Source: Smithellaceae bacterium
GTDB taxonomy: Bacteria; Desulfobacterota; Syntrophia; Syntrophales; Smithellaceae
Reading direction: 5' to 3'
DNA: 64,000 bases
Assembly: GCA_030690945.1 (NCBI GenBank)
Contig: JAUYFM010000049.1
Coordinates: 1 to 64,000, forward strand
Shown: piece after piece, positions 44,887 through 54,185 of the stretch
Layout: each line of letters opens with the position of its first letter
Numbering within the stretch: the first letter of the stretch is position 1
Translations under genes and position numbers: made by a program
Notes under the pieces: generated by a model
Told to the model about the DNA's origin: nothing
Seen by the model: the letters and a program-made list of their open reading frames with translations, nothing else
Database searches by the model: none

Positions 44887-46299
44887 CTAATCTGCATCGG
44901 ATGGCCTGACATTCAATTTTTTCATCTTACGGACAATCGTGCTCTGGCTGATTTTCAGGTTTTTCGCAACCTTATGGGTACTCCCGTATTTATCGATTGC
45001 GTTCTTGAGAACCCTGTACTCCATGAGATTCACGATTTCGTTATACGACCTGTTTTCACTATCTATGAGGATACGTTGCGAATCCACGGCACCCCTCACA
45101 TGAAGAGGGAGATCCTCAACTTCTATCAGGTCGTTCTTGCTGATCAGAAAAGCCTGCTCGATAATGTTGGAAAGCTCCCTCACATTACCGGGAAATGGAT
45201 AAAACATGAGCAGCTGCGTAGTCTGAGGATTGAAATGTTTTTTCATGTTGTACCGCTCATTAAGCCGTTCGGTGAAATATTGTATCAGGGGTATTATATC
45301 TTCGGTGCGCTCCCGCAATGGCGGGATGATAAAAGAGATCGTGTTAAGGCGGAAATATAAATCCTGCCTGAACTTTTTATGCTCAAGAAGGATGGGCATA
45401 TCCTGGTTCGTGGCAGATATGATCCTTATATTAAGCTTTACTGTTTTCGTGGAACCAAGCCTCGTCATCTCTTTCTCTTCAATAACACGTAATAGTTTTG
45501 ACTGGAGTCTCAGGCTCATATCGCCTATTTCATCCAGAAAAACCGAGCCCTTATCGGCTACTTCAAGAAGTCCTTTTTTCCCTTTCGTACTCGCACCGGA
45601 AAAGGCACCGGGGTCATAGCCGAAGAGCTCGCTTTCAAAGAGGTCTTCGGGGATGCCGGCACAGTTAATCACGATAAATGGCTGGTCTTTTCTGCTGCTC
45701 GATTCATGGATGAGCCTTGTCATGAGCCCCTTACCCACACCGGACTCGCCCATTATCAGAATATTTGAATCGAATTGGGCGGCCTTTATTGCCAGTTCCA
45801 GAATTTCAAAAATCTTTTTACTCTTTGTTGCAAACTTTATCTTCTGCTGCTGAAGGATCTTAATCTTGTCAAGCTCTGCCAGATAACGGTTCGCTTCAAG
45901 CGTCCGCTCATGCAGCTTGTCCTTTAACTCCATGAGTTCCGTGATATCCCTTACATTCGTCACAACGAGGGCGATTGCGCCTTCGTCTTCATCAAAAACA
46001 GGACTCCCTGTTACAAGCACCTTTTTCCCGTTCCTCAATTCCTGCATAATGGTAACCGGCTTCTTCTTATCTATTACCTCCACACTCACGGAACGGTCAA
46101 TCACACCGGAGGCAACAAGGTCCCTCATGTTTTTTCCGAGCACCTCTTCACGTTTGATACCGGCTATTCTCTCGTAGGCCTGGTTAATCATAAGGGTATT
46201 GGCATCACCGTCTGTGATATAAAGCCCGTCGTAGGTATTTTCTATGATAGCTTCGAGGTCTTTTGCAAATTTCAGAATATGTTTTCTGAGTTTTTCCAT
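44887..46299 (-). CDS. Sigma-54-dependent PAS/AAA+/Fis transcription activator
   Basis: 470-residue enhancer-binding protein. N-terminal PAS-like sensor domain (about 15-120), AAA+ domain with Walker A GESGVGKG (184-191), the sigma-54-contact loop GAFSGA (231-236; most members have GAFTGA), Walker B VFLDEIGD (253-260) and arginine finger region FRQDLYFRL. C-terminal Fis-type HTH (about 425-465, KNLKISQSTIVRKMKKL). It lies upstream of livK in the same direction, separated by a 360-nt gap with the sigma-54 promoter, so it is the likely regulator of livKHMGF. The inducer is unknown; the PAS domain may bind a small molecule. Confidence 0.93.
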   Translation of the reverse strand: MEKLRKHILKFAKDLEAIIENTYDGLYITDGDANTLMINQAYERIAGIKREEVLGKNMRDLVASGVIDRSVSVEVIDKKKPVTIMQELRNGKKVLVTGSPVFDEDEGAIALVVTNVRDITELMELKDKLHERTLEANRYLAELDKIKILQQQKIKFATKSKKIFEILELAIKAAQFDSNILIMGESGVGKGLMTRLIHESSSRKDQPFIVINCAGIPEDLFESELFGYDPGAFSGASTKGKKGLLEVADKGSVFLDEIGDMSLRLQSKLLRVIEEKEMTRLGSTKTVKLNIRIISATNQDMPILLEHKKFRQDLYFRLNTISFIIPPLRERTEDIIPLIQYFTERLNERYNMKKHFNPQTTQLLMFYPFPGNVRELSNIIEQAFLISKNDLIEVEDLPLHVRGAVDSQRILIDSENRSYNEIVNLMEYRVLKNAIDKYGSTHKVAKNLKISQSTIVRKMKKLNVRPSDAD

Positions 46300-46638
46300 C
46301 CCTCACAATTCCCCTACAAAACCTTCTATGCGTCCACTCCCTTTCTTAATTCTCCTGTAATTTTAATTAATTTACAAGCGAAAAATCTTATTAAAGAAAA
46401 GGGGGTAGTCGGTTAGCGTCACCTGAGTCGAGTAGACAGATTTCTTCCGATATTTAGGTTGATGTTTGTTTTCTCCGTTGGCCTTCATAAAACAGATTAA
46501 CCTTTTCAAGATTATTAAGGAAACAAAATCATTGATAATGATTCGAAGTCTTGCATTTTCGTCAAGGTTGGATGGTTGTGGATAGCAGGAAGACATGCTC
46601 AAGCGCGATTCTTGATGGGGGTTGCCTCTACGTCAAAC
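46300..46638. other. Gap upstream of the activator gene
   Basis: No gene seen. It is AT-rich and presumably holds the activator promoter; I do not see a clear consensus. A minus-strand ORF (46372-46602) has no family features. Confidence 0.5.
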
Positions 46639-46674
46639 TAAAAAGCCGACCGGAAATTCATTCCAGCCGGCTTT
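46639..46674 (-). terminator. Terminator after the propionyl/acetyl-CoA synthetase gene
   Basis: On the minus strand AAAGCCGGCTGG...CCGGTCGGCTTTTT forms a 14-bp stem with two mismatches, T-run follows. About 50 nt after the stop at 46727. Confidence 0.8.
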
Positions 46675-46726
46675 CTGTTCTTCAGCAACCCGGCAAACAC
46701 CGGGATCATAATTTCCCTACATTTTT

Positions 46727-48628
46727 TTACTTTTTCCCGTAACCAATCGCCTTGGCCGATTCCGTAATGGCCGGCAGAACCGCCGGATCGTCGATGGTGG
46801 ATGGAACAACATAATCCTTGCCGTCCACGATTTTGCGCATGGTACTGCGCAGGATCTTACCGGAACGGGTCTTGGGCAGCGCCTTGACCACGGCGGCTTC
46901 CTTGAAGCAGGCGAGTGCGCCCAGTTCCTGCCGCACCATCTTCACCAGCTCCGCAATGATGTCTTCAGGTTTGCGATCCACGCCGGCTTTCAAAACAACA
47001 AAACCTACCGGCACCTGGCCTTTGAGTTGGTCGTCCGCACCCAGCACGGCACATTCCGCGACGTCCTTGTGCTTGGAAACGATTTCTTCCATCGATCCTG
47101 TGGAAAGCCTGTGGCCGGCCACATTGATCACGTCGTCAATGCGTCCCATAATGTAAACGTACCCGTCCAGATCGAAGCGGCCGCCATCTCCGGTAACATA
47201 ATAGCCGGGTCTTTCGGTGACATATTCCAGATAGCGTTTGTCGTCTTTCCACAGCGTGGGCAGACAGCCCGGAGGCAGGGGCAGTTGAATTACAACAGCG
47301 CCTTCCTGGCCGTTGGGCAGAGGTTTACCGTCGAGATCCTGGATCTGAATGTTATAGCCGGGCACCGGCTTGGTGGGCGATCCGGCCTTGATCGGAAAAG
47401 GTTCAATGCCCATGCAGTTCGCGGCTATCGGCCAGCCGGTTTCGGTCTGCCACCAGTGATCGACAACAGGAATCTTCATCATATCACTGGCCCAGTGATA
47501 CGTGTCGGGATCGAGCCGTTCACCAGCCAGAAACAAATATCTCAGACAAGCAATGTTGTATTTTTTCAGATAATCCCCGTTGGGGTCTTCCTTTTTAATG
47601 GCGCGAAACGCCGTTGGTGCGGTAAATAGGATGGACACGCCATGTTGGGAAATAACCCTCCAGAAGGCGCCGGGGTCGGGAGTTCCCACGGGCTTGCCCT
47701 CATATAGAATCGTGGTGCAGCCGTAAAGCAGCGGCGCATACACAATATAGGAGTGGCCGACAACCCAGCCGACGTCGGAGGCAGCCCAGAAAACTTCGCC
47801 AGGTCGGATGTCGTAGATGTATTTCATCGACCATTTCAGAGCGACGGCGTGGCCGCCGTTGTCGCGCATGACGCCTTTGGGCTTACCGGTTGTACCGGAT
47901 GTATAAAGAATATAGAGTGGATCCGTTGCGGCAACCGGAACGCAGGGGACAGCCTTGGCGCCTTTGACCAATTCTTCCCAATCCAAATCGTGTCCCGCCG
48001 TCAACTCGGCCTTCACCTGCGGGCGTTGATAAATGACACACTTTTGAGGTTTGTGCGAGGCGATCTTAATCGCCTCGTCCAGAAGCGGTTTGTAGGCGAG
48101 AACTTTTTTGCCTTCTATGCCGCAGGAAGCGGAAATCATAACTTTGGGTTTGGCATCGTCAATCCGGATGGCCAGTTCATTGGGCGCAAATCCGCCGAAA
48201 ACGACGGAATGCACGGCGCCAATGCGCGCGCAGGCGAACATCGCCACCACGGCTTCCGGAATCATCGGCATATAGATAATCACCGTGTCGCCTTTCGTAA
48301 CGCCTAAACCGGCCATCGCCCCGGCGAATTTGGCAACGAAGTCGAGGAGTTCTCCATAGGTGATCTTTTTGACGGTATCGGTGACGGGACTGTCGTAAAT
48401 AATGGCGACCTGGTCTTTTCTACCTGACTCCACCTGATAGTCAAGCGCGTTGTAACAGGTATTGAGTTCGCCGCCGGCAAACCAGCGATAAAAAGGCTTA
48501 TTGCTGTCGTCAAGAACTTTATCCCATTTTTTCGTCCACTGAATTGCTGCGGCTGCTTTACCCCAGAAAACATCGGGCTGGTTGATCGACTGCTCATACG
48601 CAGCTCTGTATTTCAACGAATCAGACAT
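46727..48628 (-). CDS. prpE: Propionyl-/acetyl-CoA synthetase (AMP-forming, PrpE/Acs-like)
   Basis: Activates short-chain acids to acyl-CoA with ATP to AMP. 633 residues, near the PrpE/ACSS3 length. Motifs: the A3 core LYTSGTTGKPKGVM at about 245, RIDDAKPKV and GIEGKKVLAYKPLLD typical of the propionyl group, TGDGGRFDLDGYVYIMGR near 520 and the C-terminal acetylatable lysine motif PKTRSGKILR near 604. Strand minus, transcribed toward the terminator at 46639. Propionate or acetate could each be the substrate; the signature leans to propionate. Confidence 0.9.
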   Translation of the reverse strand: MSDSLKYRAAYEQSINQPDVFWGKAAAAIQWTKKWDKVLDDSNKPFYRWFAGGELNTCYNALDYQVESGRKDQVAIIYDSPVTDTVKKITYGELLDFVAKFAGAMAGLGVTKGDTVIIYMPMIPEAVVAMFACARIGAVHSVVFGGFAPNELAIRIDDAKPKVMISASCGIEGKKVLAYKPLLDEAIKIASHKPQKCVIYQRPQVKAELTAGHDLDWEELVKGAKAVPCVPVAATDPLYILYTSGTTGKPKGVMRDNGGHAVALKWSMKYIYDIRPGEVFWAASDVGWVVGHSYIVYAPLLYGCTTILYEGKPVGTPDPGAFWRVISQHGVSILFTAPTAFRAIKKEDPNGDYLKKYNIACLRYLFLAGERLDPDTYHWASDMMKIPVVDHWWQTETGWPIAANCMGIEPFPIKAGSPTKPVPGYNIQIQDLDGKPLPNGQEGAVVIQLPLPPGCLPTLWKDDKRYLEYVTERPGYYVTGDGGRFDLDGYVYIMGRIDDVINVAGHRLSTGSMEEIVSKHKDVAECAVLGADDQLKGQVPVGFVVLKAGVDRKPEDIIAELVKMVRQELGALACFKEAAVVKALPKTRSGKILRSTMRKIVDGKDYVVPSTIDDPAVLPAITESAKAIGYGKK

Positions 48629-48658
48629 ACCTCCTCCTTTTATCAGATGAAAATTTTT

Positions 48659-49216
48659 TTAAGCAAAAGATTTCTGAAACAAATCCTGGATCGCTTTTTT
48701 ACCGTTTTCTTCCAGAAAGCGCGTGCCACCGCCGGCAAAATGCGCATAGGTAATAACCGGTTCATCGCCTTTTTTTCGTTCGACCCAGGTAAGCTTATTC
48801 CAGGTGAACCAGGCATTTTTTTTCTGATCGAATACATGCAACGGCTTGTTGCAGATTTTGCTGAATTCCGTACCCCAGCCTGTGCCGCCCTTGACGGTTT
48901 TGTCCGGCAGAATTTCTCCGATGATAAAGACTTCCTGCCCATTGTTAATCTGATACCAGATCGTCTGCAGGATTTTACGGAAAGTCGCGTTGTCCGTATA
49001 GCGGCGGTTCATCAGGCGGGAAATATATTCCAGCGAAACGTCGCCATTTTTCAGTTCTTCGTGATTAAGCACTCTTAAGCCCCGATGGCGAATGATAGTA
49101 TGACCTTCAAAAGTAAAGTTTACTTCCTCTATGCCCAAGTGCTCGGCGTTGGCTCCAAATTCCGCTTCCGCGCCCTGCGCTCCGCCGCTGAATAAAATAC
49201 AATCCTCTTTCTTCAT
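48659..49216 (-). CDS. SLOG/LOG-like Rossmann-fold protein
   Basis: 185 residues. N-terminal ILFSGGAQGAEAEFGANAEH (7-26) is the Gly-rich phosphate-binding loop seen in SLOG-type nucleotide-binding proteins; later GGTGWGTEFSKICNKPLHVFDQ (111-132) is also typical of TerC/Tpt-like or nucleoside-binding relatives. I am not certain of the family. Lies directly upstream of the CoA-synthetase gene on the same strand (31 nt), so it may be co-transcribed. Function not known; SLOG proteins bind nucleotides or their derivatives. Confidence 0.55.
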   Translation of the reverse strand: MKKEDCILFSGGAQGAEAEFGANAEHLGIEEVNFTFEGHTIIRHRGLRVLNHEELKNGDVSLEYISRLMNRRYTDNATFRKILQTIWYQINNGQEVFIIGEILPDKTVKGGTGWGTEFSKICNKPLHVFDQKKNAWFTWNKLTWVERKKGDEPVITYAHFAGGGTRFLEENGKKAIQDLFQKSFA

Positions 49217-49402
49217 TTTTTGTTCCTCTCCTCTATTTCTTTTATTGATGAATTAACCAGAAAATCTAATGATGCGAAAAAACAACGATTATCATGTCCA
49301 TATGTGTTTTTAAGTTGTCCTATAAACAGCTATCTGTCAAGAGGAAAATTGGCCTGAATAGCGCTATTGTCATGGCGCCGGACATAGGATATACAGGCGG
49401 GC

Positions 49403-50488
49403 ATGATCCGGGATTTCGCTAAAATCAAAGATATTTTCAGACGTCGGTTGTCAGCCTGGTACAGGCGCCATCAACGTTCCCTTCCCTGGCGAAAGACGAG
49501 CGATCCATACCGTATCTGGATTTCGGAGATCATGCTCCAGCAAACCCAGGTGGATACAGTGATTCCCTATTATCATCGTTTCCTAAAAGCCTTCCCCGAC
49601 GTTTACGCGCTGGCCGCCGCCCCTTTGCAGGATGTGCTCAAAGCCTGGGAAAATCTGGGGTATTATTCCCGTGCCGGTAATATTCATGCCGCCAGCCACA
49701 TCATCGTCAATCAATGGGGTGGGCGGATTCCCGACACACCCGAAGCAATTAAAACGCTTCCCGGCATCGGCAAGTACTCAGCCGGCGCTATTTTGAGTAT
49801 TGCTTATGGGCAGGTCCTGCCCGCCGTGGACGGCAATGTCCGCCGGATTTTGTGCCGTGTTTTTGCCATCCGCAAACCAATGGATGATCCCGGGGAACAA
49901 AAGAAACTGCTTGAGCTGGCCGCGGCGCTGGTTCCCGCCAAACATCCCGGCGACTTTAATCAGGCGCTGATGGATCTGGGGGCAACGATTTGTAAGGCGA
50001 AAATCCCCGATTGCTCGAGTTGCCCCATTGCCTCCATTTGCCGTGCGCGTCTTCTCGATTTACAAAACATTCTACCGATAACCCGGAAAGCTCCGGCCAT
50101 TCCTCACCGCCAGGCGGTTGCCGCCGTCATCCGCAATTCAGAAGGCATGCTGCTGTTTGTGCAGCGGCCGGCCACCGGATTGCTGGCGTCTTTATGGAAA
50201 TTGCCTGGTGGTTTTATCGACGATATTGAAAATATGGAAACCGGATTGCAGCACAGGGTGAAAGAAGAATTGGGTATTGCAATCCGGGTGGGAAATAAGC
50301 TGGCAATGGTCCATCATGCTTATACTCACTTTCGCGCAACGCTTCAGGCATACGATTGTTGTTTACTGAAAGGCGCCCCTAAAGCGCTTGGCTGTCAGGA
50401 ATGGCGATGGGCGTCACCTTCTGATTTAAAGAAGCTGCCCTTGTCGAAGATCGACCGGATGATTCTGGCGGCTATTGCATCGTGCTGA
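49403..50488 (+). CDS. mutY: A/G-specific adenine DNA glycosylase MutY
   Basis: Removes adenine mispaired with 8-oxoguanine. 361 residues. Catalytic Glu42 in SEIMLQQTQV, helix-hairpin-helix LPGIGKYSAGAI (119-130), Asp143 in VDGNVRRI and the 4Fe-4S cluster Cys197, 204, 207 and 213 (C-x6-C-x2-C-x5-C). C-terminal Nudix-like domain (about 235-355) with GGFIDDIENMETGLQHRVKEELG, which recognises 8-oxoG. Complete. Confidence 0.95.
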   Translation: MIRDFAKIKDIFRRRLSAWYRRHQRSLPWRKTSDPYRIWISEIMLQQTQVDTVIPYYHRFLKAFPDVYALAAAPLQDVLKAWENLGYYSRAGNIHAASHIIVNQWGGRIPDTPEAIKTLPGIGKYSAGAILSIAYGQVLPAVDGNVRRILCRVFAIRKPMDDPGEQKKLLELAAALVPAKHPGDFNQALMDLGATICKAKIPDCSSCPIASICRARLLDLQNILPITRKAPAIPHRQAVAAVIRNSEGMLLFVQRPATGLLASLWKLPGGFIDDIENMETGLQHRVKEELGIAIRVGNKLAMVHHAYTHFRATLQAYDCCLLKGAPKALGCQEWRWASPSDLKKLPLSKIDRMILAAIASC

Positions 50489-50564
50489 AAGAAGATTGGA
50501 ATCCATTGGCTTTCTTTTTTCTCGAATCGCGTAAATCTTGTACCATAGGAATCCTCCTCTTTAT

Positions 50565-51002
50565 TTATGATACTTTTTCAAAGTAAGCATCCGTTATCCC
50601 GTCCAAAAGTTGCAACGCCTTTACTTTAACAACAATAATTTCCGCGGCAGGATCGGTAAAAAACTCATTTAAATCGGGATGTCGCTCAAGCAGTGCTTTA
50701 CGAACAGCCGTTCTTCTCTGCTCATCCATGCCGTCCTGAAAGGTTCCCGTAACGGTCAGCGCTTTGGTTTTGGCCTTCTTGTCTTTGCCGCCCGTCTCTC
50801 TGGAATCGATAAGAAGACTGACGGAAGGATTGGCGGCGAGATTCCGGTATTTTTTTGTATCTTTGTGTGTCGCCATATAAATTTCACGACAGTCTTCATC
50901 CGCCGCATAAGACATCAGCGAACAATGCGGCTCTCCTTCCGACACGGTGGCCAGAACACATACATGATTTTCCTGAATCAGTTTCTTGATGTCACCGCGC
51001 AT
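50565..51002 (-). CDS. Pyridoxamine 5'-phosphate oxidase-like flavin-binding protein
   Basis: 145-residue protein of the split-barrel PPOX/flavin reductase-like family (VCVLATVSEGEPHCSLMSYAAD, then DTKKYRNLAANPSVSLLID and LTVTGTFQD). Cofactor FMN or F420 is possible; real substrate unknown. Start ATG 51002 has AAGGAG 9 nt upstream; the ORF can extend six codons further. It is transcribed toward mutY. Confidence 0.85.
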   Translation of the reverse strand: MRGDIKKLIQENHVCVLATVSEGEPHCSLMSYAADEDCREIYMATHKDTKKYRNLAANPSVSLLIDSRETGGKDKKAKTKALTVTGTFQDGMDEQRRTAVRKALLERHPDLNEFFTDPAAEIIVVKVKALQLLDGITDAYFEKVS

Positions 51003-51159
51003 ATCGACAACTCCTTTCATGATGGGGTGAAATATTGGCGGTAATTATAGCACAAAAGCGCTTAAAAGATTAAGCAGGTTCTTTGCCGTAAACATGCAAG
51101 TTGAATTATTTAAATAAATCATGGTAGCTTCATTTAGAATTTTTTTGAGGACATGCCGA

Positions 51160-51351
51160 ATGAATGGAAATAACCGCGCTGATATTAGAGTGGGCGCCCG
51201 TGTAAAAGTGGTGCAGAAGCAGGATCAACGTACAGGCCATGTCACCTGCGGCGTTGTGCAGGCTATTCTGACAAAATCAGGCACGCATCCGCACGGGATC
51301 AAAGTGCGCCTGGAGGGCGGGATAGTGGGCCGGGTCAAAGAAATCTTTTGA
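51160..51351 (+). CDS. YwbE-family small protein (DUF2196)
   Basis: 63-residue protein beginning MNGNNRADIRVGARVKVVQK, then QDQRTGHVTCGVVQAILT, matching the conserved YwbE family in Firmicutes and Proteobacteria. Its start is ATG 51160 with TTGAGG 9 nt upstream. Function not known. Confidence 0.9.
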   Translation: MNGNNRADIRVGARVKVVQKQDQRTGHVTCGVVQAILTKSGTHPHGIKVRLEGGIVGRVKEIF

Positions 51352-51449
51352 TACGCCACAAGACCAACACTTGAGAGGTAGTTCATCTCGATTGCGGTTG
51401 CGACGGTGTGCTATAAATCATGCTTATGGAATCAGGAGGTATTTTCGTT

Positions 51450-53528
51450 TTGAAAAACAACATCACAACACTCAATGAATTTGAAGGGGCAACCCTGCTC
51501 AGGCAGTGGGAAATCCCTGTTATTGACGGTATTCTGGCCAATGATTATTTGGAAGCCGCTACGGCGGCCAATAGGCTTGGCTTTCCGGTCGCGCTGAAGA
51601 TTTGTTCCGAGGCTGTCCCTCACAAAACCGAACGGGGCGGGGTTGTCCTGAATATCAAGGATACATCCGCCCTGAGCAAGGCCGTCCGGGAGATGAAAAA
51701 CAAATTTTCCGGCATTCCCCATGCGCTTCTGGTGCAGAAGATGGCCCGGCCGGGCACTGAACTTATCCTGGGGGTCAGGCGCGATCCCGTGTTCGGCCCC
51801 GTGGTCCTCGTAGGGATCGGCGGCATCTTCACCGAAATCTTCCGTGACACGGCCATCGATCTTGCTCCCGTGGACGAAAAAGCCACGCTCGCCATGCTCC
51901 GGCGCCTCAAAGGCATCGCCCTTCTTGACGGCTACCGCGGCCAGGAACCCCTGGATATTGTCGCTATCTCCAGGGCCATCTCGGCGCTCTCCCGGCTCAT
52001 ATCCGAACGTCCGGATATTCTCGAAATTGATGTGAATCCCTTCATCGCTTACCCGGATGGGGCCGTGGCCGTGGATGCCCTGGTGCGATTGGATTCCAGC
52101 CCTTCCACGCCAATCCGAAAACGCCCCGACCCTGCAACCGTAGCACCGTTTTTCAATCCGTCATCCATGGCCGTGATCGGCGCATCAAGAAGTCCGGGAA
52201 AAGGAGGTAACATCATCCTGCGCAACCTACAGAAGGCGGGTTTCAAAGGCGCTCTTCATCCCATCAATCCCACCTGCAAGGAAATCCTCGGGCTTCTCTC
52301 CTATGCCAGAGTCTGTGATGTTCCGGGGCCGGTGGATCTGGCCATGATTGTGATTCCCAAGACTGCGGTGCCCGAGGCCTTGGAGGACTGCGCTGCCAAG
52401 GGAGTCACCAACATCATCCTGAGCACAGGCGGCTACTCGGACATGGGGGAAGCAGGCGCTCTGGAGCAAAAAGTCATTATCGATCAGGCTAAGCGGGCGG
52501 GCATCCGGATCATGGGACCCAACAGCATCGGTACGCTCAACCCATCCGCCGGTATGGCCACGTCCATTGTGGGCCTCGATCCGATCAAACCGGGCGGCGT
52601 ATCGATCATCGGCCAGTCCGGCGTTTTCTCGTCCGGCTGGGCGCGCTGGATAGCAGACACTAAACCCTTCGGGCTGGCCAAGGTGGCCTGCATTGGAAAC
52701 AAGGGCGACATCAACGAAAGCGACCTTCTGGAATACCTGACCGATGATACCCAGACCTCCACTATTGGTATGTACCTGGAAGGCGTGATCGAGGGACGGC
52801 GTTTTGTCAGGGCCGCCAAAACGGCTTGCAAAAGAAAACCTGTGGTCGTAATGAAAGCCGGCCGCAGTGAAGCCGGAGCGGTCGCCGTGGCTTCACATAC
52901 CGGATCGCTTGCCGGGTCGGACGCAGTGTTCGATGCGGTCTGCCACAGAACGGGCCTGGTTCGGGTGAATAACCCCGAAGCTTTCTTCGATACCCTGTCG
53001 GCATTTGAAAAGCTTCCTGGGCCAAGGGGAAACCGCATGGGCGTTCTCTCCATCACAGGCATGGGCTGCGTCGCCGCCACGGACGCAGCAGAGGAGTATG
53101 GCATCGTTCTGCCCGCGCTCCAACCTGCAACACTGAAACGACTGGGCGAGGTGATGCCTTCCTGGGCACCGGTGCGCAATCCCATCGACACCTGGTCCGC
53201 CATTGAGCAGCACGGCTCAAAAAAAGCCTCCAGCCATATTGCCCGGTGCCTGATGGACCAGAAGGATGTGGATGCCCTTTTGATTACTTTCGTGCTTATG
53301 CCGGAAAGTATGTTCGACATTTCCGAGGCTTTTGCCGAAATTTTCAGCCGTCATCCGGACAAGCCGGTTTTTGCCAGCTACTACGGCGGCACAACCAGGG
53401 AAATCGCCCACATCCATGAGGGCTTTGCGAAGCTTTGCGTGCCCTGCTACCCCACACCGGAACGCGCCATATTTGCGTTTAGCCGCATGGTGGAGTACGC
53501 ACGATTCCGCGGACTGATCCGCCTATGA
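51450..53528 (+). CDS. NDP-forming acyl-CoA synthetase, beta-alpha domain order
   Basis: About 692-residue enzyme of the acetyl-CoA synthetase (ADP-forming) superfamily. The ATP-grasp (beta) domain comes first (about 1-215: GFPVALKICSEAVPHKTERGG and VLVGIGGIFTEIFRDTAIDL), then the CoA-binding domain (VAPFFNPSSMAVIGASRSPGK at about 238) and the ligase-CoA domain with phosphohistidine SHTGSLAGSD near 485. E. coli PatZ has alpha before beta, so this is the permuted form known in some lineages. It probably makes ATP from acyl-CoA in fermentation. TTG at 51450 is chosen because AGGAGG lies 10 nt upstream; an ATG at 51420 is in the same frame. Confidence 0.9.
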   Translation: MKNNITTLNEFEGATLLRQWEIPVIDGILANDYLEAATAANRLGFPVALKICSEAVPHKTERGGVVLNIKDTSALSKAVREMKNKFSGIPHALLVQKMARPGTELILGVRRDPVFGPVVLVGIGGIFTEIFRDTAIDLAPVDEKATLAMLRRLKGIALLDGYRGQEPLDIVAISRAISALSRLISERPDILEIDVNPFIAYPDGAVAVDALVRLDSSPSTPIRKRPDPATVAPFFNPSSMAVIGASRSPGKGGNIILRNLQKAGFKGALHPINPTCKEILGLLSYARVCDVPGPVDLAMIVIPKTAVPEALEDCAAKGVTNIILSTGGYSDMGEAGALEQKVIIDQAKRAGIRIMGPNSIGTLNPSAGMATSIVGLDPIKPGGVSIIGQSGVFSSGWARWIADTKPFGLAKVACIGNKGDINESDLLEYLTDDTQTSTIGMYLEGVIEGRRFVRAAKTACKRKPVVVMKAGRSEAGAVAVASHTGSLAGSDAVFDAVCHRTGLVRVNNPEAFFDTLSAFEKLPGPRGNRMGVLSITGMGCVAATDAAEEYGIVLPALQPATLKRLGEVMPSWAPVRNPIDTWSAIEQHGSKKASSHIARCLMDQKDVDALLITFVLMPESMFDISEAFAEIFSRHPDKPVFASYYGGTTREIAHIHEGFAKLCVPCYPTPERAIFAFSRMVEYARFRGLIRL

Positions 53529-53576
53529 CCTTCGCCTGTAAGCAGTAGTATCTCATCCTGCTAATTAAATTAAATA

Positions 53577-53605
53577 TTGACAACTGTATATGATGTATAT
53601 ATACT
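53577..53605 (+). promoter_or_regulatory. Promoter of brnTA, giving a nearly leaderless transcript
   Basis: TTGACA (53577-53582), 17-bp spacer, TATACT (53600-53605); the brnT ATG is at 53612, the predicted start point. The spacer also holds GTATATGATGTATATATAC, an imperfect palindrome that may bind BrnA. Confidence 0.75.
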
Positions 53606-53611
53606 TAATTC

Positions 53612-53944
53612 ATGACAAAAGAAAAAGGTAAATTAGATATCCTGTCCAAGTGTACAGGTCTTGAATGGGATGATCATAATTCTAACAAGATATGGATTAA
53701 ACACCATGTTTCTCCTTCCGAATGTGAGCAGACATTTCTTAATATTCCTTTAATAATTTTTGACGATATGGATCACTCTGCCACAGAGAAACGCTACTAT
53801 GCACTCGGCTGTACTGATGGGATAAAATATTTATTTATTGCTTTCACTTTAAGAAATCAAAAAATCCGTGTAATTTCTGCCAGAGATATGAATCGAAAAG
53901 AAAGGAAAGAATATGAGTTCCATAAAGAAAATACCAAAATTTAA
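53612..53944 (+). CDS. brnT: BrnT-family type II toxin
   Basis: 110-residue RNase-like toxin. BrnT features: LEWDDHNSNKIWIKHHVSPSEC (17-38), FDDMDHSATEKRYYALG and the C-terminal KIRVISARDMNRKERKEYE. The gene precedes the antitoxin, the normal BrnTA order, and overlaps it by 32 nt. The start ATG appears at the transcript's 5' end with no Shine-Dalgarno. The codon-level composition is AT-rich compared with flanking genes, a sign of transfer. Confidence 0.88.
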   Translation: MTKEKGKLDILSKCTGLEWDDHNSNKIWIKHHVSPSECEQTFLNIPLIIFDDMDHSATEKRYYALGCTDGIKYLFIAFTLRNQKIRVISARDMNRKERKEYEFHKENTKI

Positions 53945-54185
53945 AAATGAAGATGAAGAAAGAACTTTTTGGGCAACACATGATTCAACAGAATATATTA
54001 ATTGGAAAAAAGCAAAAAAAGTTATGTTATCAAATCTTAAGCCTTCAGTAAAATCAATTTCACTTCGTCTCCCTGAATCAATGATTGAAGAGCTTAAGCT
54101 TCTTGCAAATAAAAAAGATGTTCCATATCAGTCTTTGTTAAAGATATTTCTTGCTGAAAGAATCGGAAAAGAATTAAAAATTTAA
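53913..54185 (+). CDS. brnA: BrnA-type antitoxin (CopG/RHH)
   Basis: 90-residue antitoxin overlapping brnT by 32 nt. The C-terminal ribbon-helix-helix VKSISLRLPESMIEELKLLANKKDVPYQSLLKIFL (51-85) would bind DNA and the toxin; N-terminal part wraps the toxin. It starts with ATG at 53913 after AAGGAA. Lys-rich and AT-rich as its partner. Confidence 0.88.
   Translation: MSSIKKIPKFKNEDEERTFWATHDSTEYINWKKAKKVMLSNLKPSVKSISLRLPESMIEELKLLANKKDVPYQSLLKIFLAERIGKELKI

Noticed and set aside
46372..46602. Minus-strand 76-codon ORF upstream of the activator
   Set aside because: No recognisable domain, poor start context, AT-rich gap.
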